Notes under the pieces: model-generated
Database searches by the model: none
What the model was told of the DNA's origin: nothing
Seen by the model: only the letters and a program-made list of their open reading frames with translations
DNA from: Trebouxia sp. TZW2008
Taxonomy: Eukaryota > Chlorophyta > Trebouxiophyceae > Trebouxiales > Trebouxiaceae
NCBI GenBank assembly: GCA_002118135.1
Contig: BDIU01000386.1
Span: 1 to 64,000, forward strand
Length of the DNA: 64,000 nt
Reading direction: 5' to 3'
In this document: positions 23,477 to 33,600 of the stretch, in pieces
Layout of the letters: every line of letters begins with the position of its first letter
Position numbering within the stretch: the stretch's first letter is position 1
Program-made: the position numbers and the translations under genes

Positions 23477-26400
23477 TCAAGTTTTTGACTGCCAAGCCAC
23501 AGAGGCCTCAATCAGCAGTTCAAGCGTCTCCTCGTTGCCAGGCCGATTGGCCATATCAAATGGCACTTTTTCCTGCACACAACACAGAATGCTTGCAGTT
23601 ACAGGCGAGACCAGATGGTACACTGGGCTGCACAGAAGAAAACAATCAGCACAGAAGAAAAGAACTAGCACAGAAGAAAGCATTGTTCAATTAAACCAAC
23701 CTGGACAATAAAGCCAACGTAGCCGTGGACAGAACAAAGTTAGCACAGAACAAAGACATTGTTCAGCACCGCACACATACTGGCTCGCTATAATTATGTA
23801 CCATCCATTCAGGGCACCAGGCAATAGCTTGGATCATCTATTGTCATCTTCTGTACGTGTGTGGCTGTGCTCTCAAATCTTCTACAGGTCAGACGCAGCT
23901 AGCACAAGCAATGCACGCCAACTTTCTACCGGGCAATCGACAATGCGTGAACAATTTGGAGCCTAACACAAACAGTCAATACAGTCCTTGACTGCAAAGC
24001 TGAAACAGCCAACATGGCTTTGAGGCAATAGCTGCTTACAGACAACTGTATCAGACCTGCATCAAACAGCATCACTCTATACGCAGCTCGGATGCAGCTA
24101 GCTGACACAACTCATGCAGTCAGACACACAGGTTTGCCTGCTCCTGATGGTGCTGCAATGCACCAAAAGCACAAACGCACATTCAGCAGCGGCTGCCACA
24201 CATCAGCAGGGTCCTGATCATGGTTGCAGTGCGCTGAAACCACAAAAGTGCTGTATGCGCTGGAGTCACAAAAGGAGTTTCAGAAGCAGCTGCTGCACAG
24301 CACAGCACAGCATAGCGCAGCACAGCATAGCGCGGCACAGCGTGGCACAGAACAGCAGCAACATACCAGCAAATTCTGTGTGCCTGGATTGCTGCCATGT
24401 TCAAGCAATAGCTTGACAAGTTTAGGACTCGCATGCTGTGCAGCTAAGTGCAAGGGTGTATCTCCCTGCAGCAACGTCACAGCTGACTTGTAAACACTAC
24501 ATTGCTTACTACAGCCTTGCAAGAATGTGTGATGGCAAATAGTCTCAAAGGCTATTGCTGCAGAGAAGGCCGGCGATATACTTGGAAAAGAATTATCCTG
24601 TTGAAACTGTTTTTGTTGCTGTTTGTTGACATGAAAAGACAGCTAAACTGCAGTGTCTAGTACTACAAATGAACTCACCGACTGGTTGATGGCGTCAATT
24701 TCAGCATTGTGCTTCAACAGCAGAGCAGTCATCTCCAGAGCATCATTTTGTGCTGCTTCATGCAAAGGCGTCATGTTCTGCAAGCAAAGGAAAAAGCCTC
24801 TACACCAATTGAATATGTTCTGCATCAGAAGCAATACTCTCCAGGAACAGTTCTGTGTTGGAGTGTCAGAAAACAAAAGCGAATGATTTGGGCCCAGTCC
24901 ATTTGTTTTGTTGGAATTCTGTACCAAACTGTCTTTTAGCTGACATTTTATACTTTGGCGCTACGTTGGCTGCACATCACGTCAGGCCAACAATCTCAGA
25001 GATTTTTGCTTAAATGTTGCTGCAGCAGCAACATGTCAAAAGTGCAAACATGAGCCCCACATCATGTCTCAGCCTGTCACTGAGGGTGCTTACGTAGTTG
25101 TCTTGCGGAGAAACCTTGGCAGTTGAGCGTATGAGCGTCTCTGCTACAGTAGGAGGCAATCTGTATTTGCATGCATAGTGTAAAGCAGTCCTCCCCTGCA
25201 GATGTAAAACAAATGAGCTCAGTAAAGCTACATTGCAGCATGTTCATGAGTTCTGTGATTACGAACGCATGCCAGGCAGGCTCAGGAGGCCACCTAGGTC
25301 TGTACAGCAGCAGTTGACTTATCACTTATGACAGCAGCAATTGACTGGCTGTGTTGTTTGGATTGCTTTTTGTACTAAACAAGCCCAAGAACTGTTCTCA
25401 TAAGAACATTTACAGGTTACAAAGTATCTTGTAGCTCTCCAAAACAATGTTTGCCATTGATTCTGGAGCTCTTTCATGTTTCTGTGGGGGTTTAAACTTG
25501 ATGAAAGGTTCTCTACCCTTTGCTGTATTCAATATACGACAGCATCACTGTGTACCCACCACTTCTTGAGGTGGCCACATGCACCACACAAGAGTGACAG
25601 GTCCATCGTGGCAATTCTTGACATTTGAAAAGGCACTATATTCTGTCACCACTGCGTACCTGCCAGTCTTTAAGGTTGGCACTTGCACCAGATGAAACCA
25701 ACAACTCTGTCATGTCACTGTCATTCCACACGATAGCCTGATGCAGGAGCCTGCGCTGCTTGCTTGTTGACCCTTGCCCACCCTGCATCCAATGAAAATA
25801 AGAAGAATTATCAACACATACTGATGAACATGACTAAAGATGAAGTTGTCAGGTGTCATTACCCCTGTCAATGCATATGGCACAAGTCTTGTCTTGCCAG
25901 ATTAGCTTGTTCATGACATCACAAAAGGGAGGTGAAATGAATGGACACACCTATAACACCAGATAATTGTGTGAAGAGAGCTGGATCAATCAGAATTGCC
26001 CGTGAAACGACGATGACAAATGCAACATTGGTGACGAGGATGACATAGTAAGCAATGTCTGTCCAGCATAAGCCGCAGACCTGAACGGAAAAGTGTTTTA
26101 GATCGTGCAATATGAAGTGACTGCAGTGCAGCAAAGTGCAGCAGCTTTCAGGATGTATTCAGTTGTTGGGATTTCGTGCTACACTGACGCTATACACTGC
26201 TTGCCTTTTGATGGTCTACGTATTGAATACAACATGTACTATCTGCTCAGCATGAGTACAAGCCTTGAACAATGATTGTGTTGAAATGGCTCATCAGCAG
26301 CAACAATCCTGCTGATGGCTCAAAATTTGACAGATTTGACAGGTGACAGAAACATAACAAACAAGCTGGCCTGGCAAGACAAGACATGCGCCACAAACAT

Positions 26401-27600
26401 CTAGCACATGTGCTGGAAAGTGTAATGATGAGTATCAGTATCAGCATAGTTGCACTGACTCGGGTGCGGGTTATACGTATCGGCGAATCCAACACGTGAA
26501 TCCCCGTGTCCGTGACTGCATGATTCCCCCGTCAAGCTGACCTAATGCGGCAAATGCTGGGGTTTTAGGTATATACAGGCTCTTTCGACGGGATTACCAC
26601 ATACATTTCATGACTAACAGGCTTTCCGTACTATCACATGGACACGGCGAATATACGTATCGACATATCCGACACGCGAATCCCCGTGTCAAGAAGTAAA
26701 ATTTGCCGAATCAGTGCAACTATGAGTATCAGTATCAGTAGCAGTATCAGTACCATGATTGCGATTATGATGATTGTTATCATGATTATCATCGCTATCA
26801 CGTCGTCCACGATGAACAACAGCCTTATAACGACTTTTGTTGTAGAAACATAATGAGAAGCATGATGGATGCGCTTGTACACAGGTAGACATGATACCGT
26901 AGCAAATTTTCCATCTGGATCCGCTCCATTTAACAACAGCAACTTCATTTGCAGTAAGCCGCTCTCATAGTCCTGTGTTTTGCTTGATCCAGATTCCTGC
27001 AAGAAATGCAAGCTTGCTCTCATACTGCAATCATACTTGCAATTCTGGCAAATGTCTGGCCTTTGTTTGACAAGCAGCAATGCTTGTAAGTTGCTCAGTC
27101 AGAAGTGCAGCAATAGGGCTCTTCACAGCAGCGTGAAGTGTTTGCTCTCTGATGTTTTCTGCAAGAACAAGACAAGAAGCAGCTGCTACAATCATGATAG
27201 ACTTTGAACGCCCAGCAAGATGTTGTTCGCTCAATTTCAACACAGCAAGAATTATGCAAAAGAGAATGATCATGGAACGGGTTTGGATTGGCAGTCCACT
27301 CACTTCTCCAGATAAGGAATGCCTAAGCATGTCCACATGAGCCAAGTGGGTCTCACAAATCAGTTCCACCAAAGATAGTGTTTTTTGTTCCCTAATTCCT
27401 GAAGTTCCTGCTTCGCCTGCGTTTTTGCAACTTCTTGCAACAATCAACTTCATCAGATGATGAGTCAATATGGTGCGGGTTGTGATGGTGCGCTCACTCA
27501 GTGATCTACACATGCAAAAGTGCAGAACTTGTTGACGTCGTCGACTGACTGACCTGTCAGGGCTGACGAAGTAGATCCTGCAGATTTTCTTGACGCACAT
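23477..27600 (-). CDS. Ankyrin-repeat protein
   Basis: Seven exons on the minus strand give 393 residues: 27037-27600, 26898-26996, 25660-25782, 25094-25195, 24679-24777, 24367-24465 and 23477-23572 (TGA). All introns are phase 0 and four exons are 99 or 102 bp, so the exon borders follow the 33-residue ankyrin unit. Repeats read MKLLLLNGADPD, RTALHYACKY, MTPLHEAAQNDALEMT and DTPLHLAAQHA, with the classical TPLHxAA turn and LLLxxGA helix. Residues 1-188 are one exon with no recognised domain; a moderately hydrophobic stretch (SMIILFCIILAVL) could be a single membrane helix. The repeats act as a protein-binding scaffold; the partner is unknown. The start ATG at 27600 opens the long first exon, and an upstream start is not excluded. 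Confidence 0.8.
24296..24360 (+). repeat. CACAG-type simple repeat
   Basis: About 65 bp of imperfect pentamer and decamer repeats (CACAG, CATAGCGCAG) lie within an ankyrin-gene intron, close to the donor of exon 24367-24465. The open frames it creates on both strands are low complexity. Confidence 0.85.
26420..26760. repeat. Pair of imperfect repeats with inverted ends and ATC/GAT microsatellite
   Basis: Two segments (about 26420-26512 and 26640-26745) share ATACGTATCG and GAATCCCCGTGTC in direct orientation, while TCAGTGCAACTATG occurs in opposite orientations. The second copy starts GACACGG and its core ends CCGTGTC, giving a ~49 bp inverted-repeat core. A (TCAGTA/ATGATT)n microsatellite follows to about 26810. 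It resembles a small non-autonomous element or its remnant in an ankyrin-gene intron; the family is not recognised. Confidence 0.5.
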
Positions 27601-27940
27601 GACGGCGCTCTCTTGTACCGTTCAAGAGTGAACCAAGCGATAGACCCCGCTGCTGGAAGTCTGACTGGATCTGGCTTACTATGGAGGAGGGATGCAGCAC
27701 TGTGTTCGGCCCTTATCACGTTCCATGAGCAATATAGTGAGGTCATCGAGCTTTGCGCCGCTTGAAAGCAAGCAATTCAAGCCAAAGCTGAGAGAATGAT
27801 GGTTGGCAAATTTGGTTTGGGAGCCCTCAAGGCTATGACCTCCTTTCGGCTCGCGCGCTGCAGTAAATCAGGAAAAGACGACATTGCAGGCGCCTGATGC
27901 TTTGTTGTCGGCGTGAACACGTAGCCGCGTGGATCTCAGG

Positions 27941-28316
27941 ATGCGCTCGCTCGAGCAGACCTTGACGGCCAGCCGTGGAGCGTCGGTCAATACACAGGTA
28001 AAGTTGGATGATGGCAGACTTGCTGTCCCTGCGCGGCTGTCGTGGTCATGACTTGCAAGGCTGCCGCGTTTCTGAAGTGTTCTTAAACCATGCAGGGCAA
28101 AGCTGCGCGTCTCGAGGTCGAGGTCAAGTACGGTCGAGACATCTTGGGTCTCAAAGCCCCTCAGGCATGCGCTCGCGTCGTATTAGATATGATATCTCAC
28201 ACGACTGTGCGCCTTGCGTGAGTGTTGCTGACGCTGACGCCCGTGTTTACAGTGGGAACACAGCATCTATGTGGACGGGCCTGCTTTGTATGGCCATCCA
28301 GCCCATCGCTGCTTAG
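27941..28316 (+). CDS. Small candidate gene, unknown product
   Basis: Three exons can be joined in phase (27941-27997, 28096-28217 and 28253 to TAG 28316), giving about 80 residues starting MRSLEQTLTAS. Splice sites are good (GTAAAG, GTGAGT, TTTACAG). The product matches no family I know. The 5' end sits in a GC-rich stretch opposite the ankyrin gene start, suggesting a divergent promoter between 27601 and 27940. An alternative reading of the third exon continues open to 28417 and would link to the exon at 28523, but it does not fit the phase of the second exon. Confidence 0.35.
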
Positions 28317-28819
28317 ACAACCACATCACAAGTGGTCACATAGACCGCCAAGACTTCAGGCACCTTGCTGGCCCAACACATAAATACAACCGAGACAAGG
28401 ATGCAACCTTCACCAGGGTACTCAGCTTGCTGTTGTTCCTGCTTCAAGCTGTCTTGGAATATCAGTAATGCAGGAACGCACCAGACAGCCACTTGTTACG
28501 GGCCTGACATACTGCCCTGTAGGGCGATGCAACCACGGGATGGAACTTCTCGACCACCGTGGACCAGCAGCAGCTCAAACAACACCTTGCCAGCAGCCTT
28601 GCAGGCAGCTTGATGCATACACAGCAGCGCTTTGCAGCCCTAAAGAGCTACACTACTCCGGCTGAAAACTCTGCAGCTGTTAGCAGCAGGATCAAAGCTG
28701 CCAGGAATGCAGCAGCTTTGCAGCTTGCAGCCTTGCAATCCAAATATGGCAAAGAAGGAGCAGCAGAGGTTTTGCGCATTGCTCAGATGCATCCTGTTGG
28801 GATCAAGCGCCATCACAAG
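28253..28819 (+). CDS. Two phase-0 exons of an unrecognised protein
   Basis: Exons 28253-28417 and 28523-28819 are both phase 0 and together encode about 154 residues. The first is His- and Asp-rich (GPALYGHPAHRCLDNH); the second is Ala- and Gln-rich and helical (QQQLKQHLASSLAGS, ARNAAALQLAALQSKYG). The donor GTAAAT follows at 28820. They overlap the end of the alternative small gene model in a different frame, so only one reading can be right. Upstream and downstream exons were not found and no family is proposed. Confidence 0.35.
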
Positions 28820-29354
28820 GTAAATTTTTGAAATTTGCAGCAATATGAACTGTGCCCTAAGTCCAGATCTAGCAGTTCGAGGGCTGAGCACCTTGCCATT
28901 TAGTTAGCATGCCTCCCCATCAACACGCGCTGTGTAACATCAAGCGTATGCATGTTCTGTACAGCGCTGTTTTTAGCTGTTGTTGAGGTCTTGCTGCCAA
29001 GGATTACTGTGCTGTGCTTCGCCTTTTCTGCATGTGAAGTAGTTGGGGCGCTTTGGCTGTTGTGGCGTCAATGCCAAGAAGATCCTAGCTGATCGCCAGG
29101 CAATTTGTGCTTTGATAACTTGCCTCAGAAGTTTCTCGAGCATCTCAAATCATGGTACTGCAGTTGGTATGTGTCGGATGTCTTTGTGTAAGGGCAGCTG
29201 CATGCATGCTGCAGGCAACCAAGTCTGATCTTCAGGCAGTAGCAAACTGTGATGATCATGAGGATTTGTCGGACTCCTTGTGAATGGGCCCATACCAACA
29301 CAGCCCTTGACACACTGCTGACCGCCTGCACAGCCTAGCGTTCAAAGCATTGTA

Positions 29355-30192
29355 CAGTAACTTCTCTTTGTAACGACAGCACTGGTTACCACAGAATTTG
29401 TCCTTACAACGAGTTGTTGTTAGTTTGAAGTAACGACATTTAGCTACTAATTGTACTTACAAAGAAGTATGGCTGTAACATTGTCAATTTTGGGTCATTT
29501 GACATGAAAGTGGTGTCAAATGACTGCAAATAGGCATTCCTACCCTGTGAACTGTCATCCTGACTACAACAAGCATTTGTGAACATTGCAAGACAGCTAC
29601 ACTTGTGTAGCACTGAAGAATGCTGTGATGCTGCTTTGCTGATGGTGATTTGGGCGGGAAGTCAGCAATGCCCAGTTTCCCAGCAAGGTCTCTGGCCTTT
29701 TCAGCAACAAGGCTGTCAAGGATGTTGGCACCCTTGGCCCTCATTTGACCAAACCAAGTAAACAAAGCCTGTTCTAGCTGTGCATGTTGTGGCGCTCTGT
29801 TGTTCACTTTGTTGGCTGCAGTCTCTGTGATACTGAGCCATTTTGAAGCTTCTTTTACAATGCCAGCAACAGAAGATCGTTTGAGATCAGGTTTGCTCAG
29901 CTTATCAGCAGCGAGAGCTGTTAGCTTCTCTTGAGACAGGTCCCTGTTTGAACTCTGCAACTCACAGATCAGTCTACGGTCGGCGTTCGTGAGACTCGTC
30001 CGAGTTTTTGCACTCATTATACTCTATCTAACGACAACTGCACTGCTAGGCGGCATGATCGGCTGTCGTTAGAATGAGTGTCGGTGTCGTTAGGTAGGGC
30101 GGGTTTCTAGTGCAGAAAAACCGTTCCCACAGATTTTGTCGTTGCAACGAGGTTGTCGGTCAGTCGAGTGTCGCTACAAAGAGAAGTTACTG
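29355..30192 (-). mobile_element. Pogo/Tigger-like DNA transposon, deletion derivative
   Basis: The element is 838 bp with terminal inverted repeats beginning CAGTAACTTCTCTTTGTA and matching at 23 of the first 24 positions, flanked by the dinucleotide TA on both sides (29353-29354 and 30193-30194). TA target duplication and CAGT-type termini are typical of the Tc1/mariner-pogo superfamily. Inside, on the minus strand, it carries only the DNA-binding half of a transposase. The DDE catalytic domain is missing, so it is non-autonomous. Confidence 0.9.
29484..30017 (-). CDS. Truncated pogo/CENP-B-like transposase, DNA-binding domains
   Basis: The 177-residue frame begins MSAKTRTSLTNADRRLI, resembling the CENP-B N-terminal (psq-type) helix-turn-helix with its conserved SQEKLTALAADK segment. 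Residues from about 80 match a Tc5/CENP-B second helix-turn-helix (LEQALFTWFGQMRAKG and EKARDLAGKLGI). After about residue 120 the similarity ends and the frame runs into unrelated sequence to a stop, so the catalytic domain has been deleted. It could still bind the terminal repeats. Confidence 0.8.
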   Translation of the reverse strand: MSAKTRTSLTNADRRLICELQSSNRDLSQEKLTALAADKLSKPDLKRSSVAGIVKEASKWLSITETAANKVNNRAPQHAQLEQALFTWFGQMRAKGANILDSLVAEKARDLAGKLGIADFPPKSPSAKQHHSILQCYTSVAVLQCSQMLVVVRMTVHRVGMPICSHLTPLSCQMTQN

Positions 30193-30668
30193 TACCAGCT
30201 TGCAGCTCACCACAAGCGCAGCTATTGCCATCATGGGATTTACTTGCCTGATTGCTTGCTGATGCTCTGCTGACAGTTTTTGATTTGAAGAAACGAATGT
30301 TTTGCTTGGAGTCACTGGTCTTTATAGCTTGAGGTCGTTTTGTGCACCAGAAGCAGTCCGCACACTCCAACAGTGTATTGCTCACATGTTCAGTACCATC
30401 TTGTGTCCAATGCATGCATTCACTGGGCATGAGCCTCGTACCAGCATCACTTCAAGTCTGTCGATTGCATGCTCTGCTGCTCAGCGGCTGCCAACCAGCA
30501 TGATGTAACCGATAAATATGGTGAAGGCTCCCTTGATTTGACTTAAACAAGTCAGTGTCAGCATCTGTCATGTCGTTTCAGAAGTTCTGGAACGATGCTG
30601 CATTCAAATTGCAAAACAGCGTCATTGTTATGCAAGCAAACAGACATCACAGACACAAGCAAAAAACA

Positions 30669-33600
30669 TCAAAGTGGCGTTCGGCCTGGTGACCTGCTAC
30701 GAGCAGTCTGTGGGGAATGCAATGCAGCACCGTTGTTGTCATCTACTCTAACATCAGTCAAAGGAATTCCAGTCTGGAATGATTCTTTGCTGGCAGTTTC
30801 TACTTCCTGATACGGTTGGGCATGCCATCGATCCCTTAGCCTTTGACCAAAACTTATTTTTGTCAAAATCAGAGCTACAGAGCAGACCACAATGACACCG
30901 GCTACAGTTGCACCGCCAAGCGCCGCGCCCCTGCAAGTGTTCAAGATGTTGCAATCAATCCTCAAGATCTGCTTGCATGGCCAAACCTTCCAGCATTGTG
31001 CAGGCTTTGCATGTTGCATGCAACACATCACAGGACCTCATGCCAAACACACAATGTAGCCTCTGCATGACATCGAAGAGCAATTGCTAGTCAAGCAATG
31101 CGCTACCTGCTGGTTAGAGCCGAACGCATGCGCTTTGACAGAAAGCAACAGGTGTGGAGAGCTTGCACAGTAGAAAAGGCCGGCTCAGCAATTGCAAAAT
31201 TTCAAGGTCTCACTTGCTGGAGAAAACGGCTGCAGCAGCGTTGGCAGCATTGATTACAAAGCCTTGGCTGTTGTTGCCACCAACTTCAGACTCCAGCACG
31301 TCATCCTCTTTGCCTGGGCGGCTGCCTGGGGGTGTTGATGGCTCCACCAGGGTTGCAACCGGGATCAGTTCTGTTGCATTTTCACAAGACGGAAGCATAT
31401 CCCTGAAGGTACACACAACAAGATGAAGCACAGCCAATCATAGCACTTCATGCTCTTTGCCTGGGCGGCTGCCTGGGGGTGTCAAAGGCTCCACCAGGGT
31501 TGTACTCGGGATCCGCCCTGTTGCATTTTCACAAGATGGAAGCATATCCCTGAAGGTAGACACAACAAGATGAAGCACAGCCAATGACAGCACTTTATCC
31601 TCTTTGCCTGGGCGGCTGCCTGCGATTGTTGAAGGCTCTTCCAGGGTGGCAACTGGTATTGGCTCTGTTGTATTTTCACAAGATGGCAGCATATCCCTGG
31701 CAATGCAAATCACAGTGTATATAGGGTCTGTTGCTATTTGTTTGTGCCCTGTGATGTGAATGATGTACGCCTCAGCTGGTGAGTTGAGTGGATCTGAGGG
31801 TGTCTGCAGCTGAGATTGTAGTGAAGCTGTCTGTGCTGTCTGTGCTGTCTGTTGCACTGCCGCTGTCGGTCAGTTGCTGTTTCACAAGATGGCAGCATGT
31901 CTCTGACAAAGCAAAACAACAGAATTCAGTGCCTGGGGTTGTTGAGGGCTCTACCAGAATTGCAAATATGGGCGGTTCTGTTGCATTTTCACAAGATGGC
32001 AGCATGTCCCTAAAGGTAGACACAACAAAATGAAGTGCAGCCAATGACATCATTTCATCTTCTTTGCCTGGTCGACTGCCTGGAGGGGTTGAAGTCTCTA
32101 TCAGGGGTGTAACTGGGATTGAATATGTTGCATTTTCACAAGATGGAAGCATGTCCCTGGCAAAGCAACGTAAAATGGGTCTGATCCTATTCCACAAGAT
32201 TGGAACGCATTTCTGACAAAGCAAAGCCCCAGAATGAAGTGCCTAGTGTTGTTGAAGGCTCAACTAGAGTTGCATTCAGCTTTTGGTCTCTGGCTATTTG
32301 ACAAGCTGGAAGCGTGTCCCTGACGAAGCAGACACACATCGTACAGTGGGTCTGGTGCTATTTCACAAGGTGGCAGCATGTCCCTGACCAGGCAAAAGCA
32401 CAGGATAAAGCGCAGCCAAGAACGGCATCCACAGGATATCAGGCGAGTTGTCATCAAGACAATCAGGCAGCAGGCAGGTCCAGCAGTTAGTTGCTAGTGG
32501 TGAGCAGTGCTTGCTGCAGCAGGTGCTATGACCCTTGGCACCGAGAATGACTCTTGAATGTTGTGGTTATGTCAATCCATCACAACAAATGATCATCACC
32601 CACCTGGCCTCTGGTATGAGGGCTGGGTCACATGGGTCCAGCACAAGCTCTCCTGTGCCGATATGCTGGCAAGGTGCCGCACCAAAGCCAACCCGGCTGT
32701 TGCGCCTGTCATACTGCACAGCAAAGAGCGGTCAAAGACTGGGACTGGTAAAGACAAGCAAAAGTTGTGTAGAGAACAAGTAAAGGCCAAGCTCCCCTGT
32801 GCCTATGTGGTGGCAACGAGCTGGACTAAACCCAACTGAGCCGTTATGTCTGTCATACTGCATCATGGAAAACAGTCAAAGGTTTGTGAGGATAAGCAGG
32901 AACTGTACAAGGGGCAAATAAAGAGCGAGCTTTCCTGTGCCTGTCTGCTGGCAAGGCGCTGCACCGAAGGCATCTGAGCTGTTACATTTGTCAAACCGCA
33001 GCGTAAGAACAGGCTTTGCTGACATAAGGGATTATATGAATTGTGTATATATACACATTGACCACATACCTTAATAATTTTGATGCAATGCAGCTGCTAT
33101 CTGTAAATGTGCAAAACAGATATGGTGCAGGTTGTGCTTTGTTGAATGCAAAACCCATCAGGGTACAAATCAGTTGCATGAGGTCCAGGCAAGACTTTCG
33201 GAAAAGGAGTTGATCACTAAGTGGTGGTCATTAGGGGTGAATGTCCACTCCTTACCCTCATCAGCGCCCCTAATGGTAGTCATCATACAGTAAACTCTTT
33301 TTGTAAGGAAACTCGATGTAAGGACAACCTCAATTTATGGACAACGCCATTGGTGACCAATCACTGCATTCTGGACTGCAGTTGTCCCTCTGAATGAGGA
33401 CAGTTTGATGTAAGGACAAGTTTCTTGATAACCAAAGCCGTCATGACAAAGAGAGTTTACGGTAATTGCATACCAAGCAACAACAGTGGATCTCCTGCAC
33501 TAGAATATATTTGAAGATGATGCCTTGCAGCACAGTTCCTTGAGCTTCACCGTTCAAGATATCCATGCAGTGTGCGTTCCTTGCTTGACTTGCGTGTGCA

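Noticed and set aside
24183..24434. Cys/Ala-rich frames on both strands
   Set aside because: Low-complexity translations of the CACAG simple repeat; the real coding part is the ankyrin exon 24367-24465.
25953..26080. Hydrophobic minus-strand frame with splice-like borders between ankyrin exons
   Set aside because: Its exit phase does not fit the next exon, and the flanking ankyrin exons join directly in phase 0 without it; it is probably intronic.
26634..27080. Strongly hydrophobic minus-strand frame rich in Ile, Met and Leu
   Set aside because: It is generated by the ATC/GAT microsatellite and shows no transporter or other family pattern.
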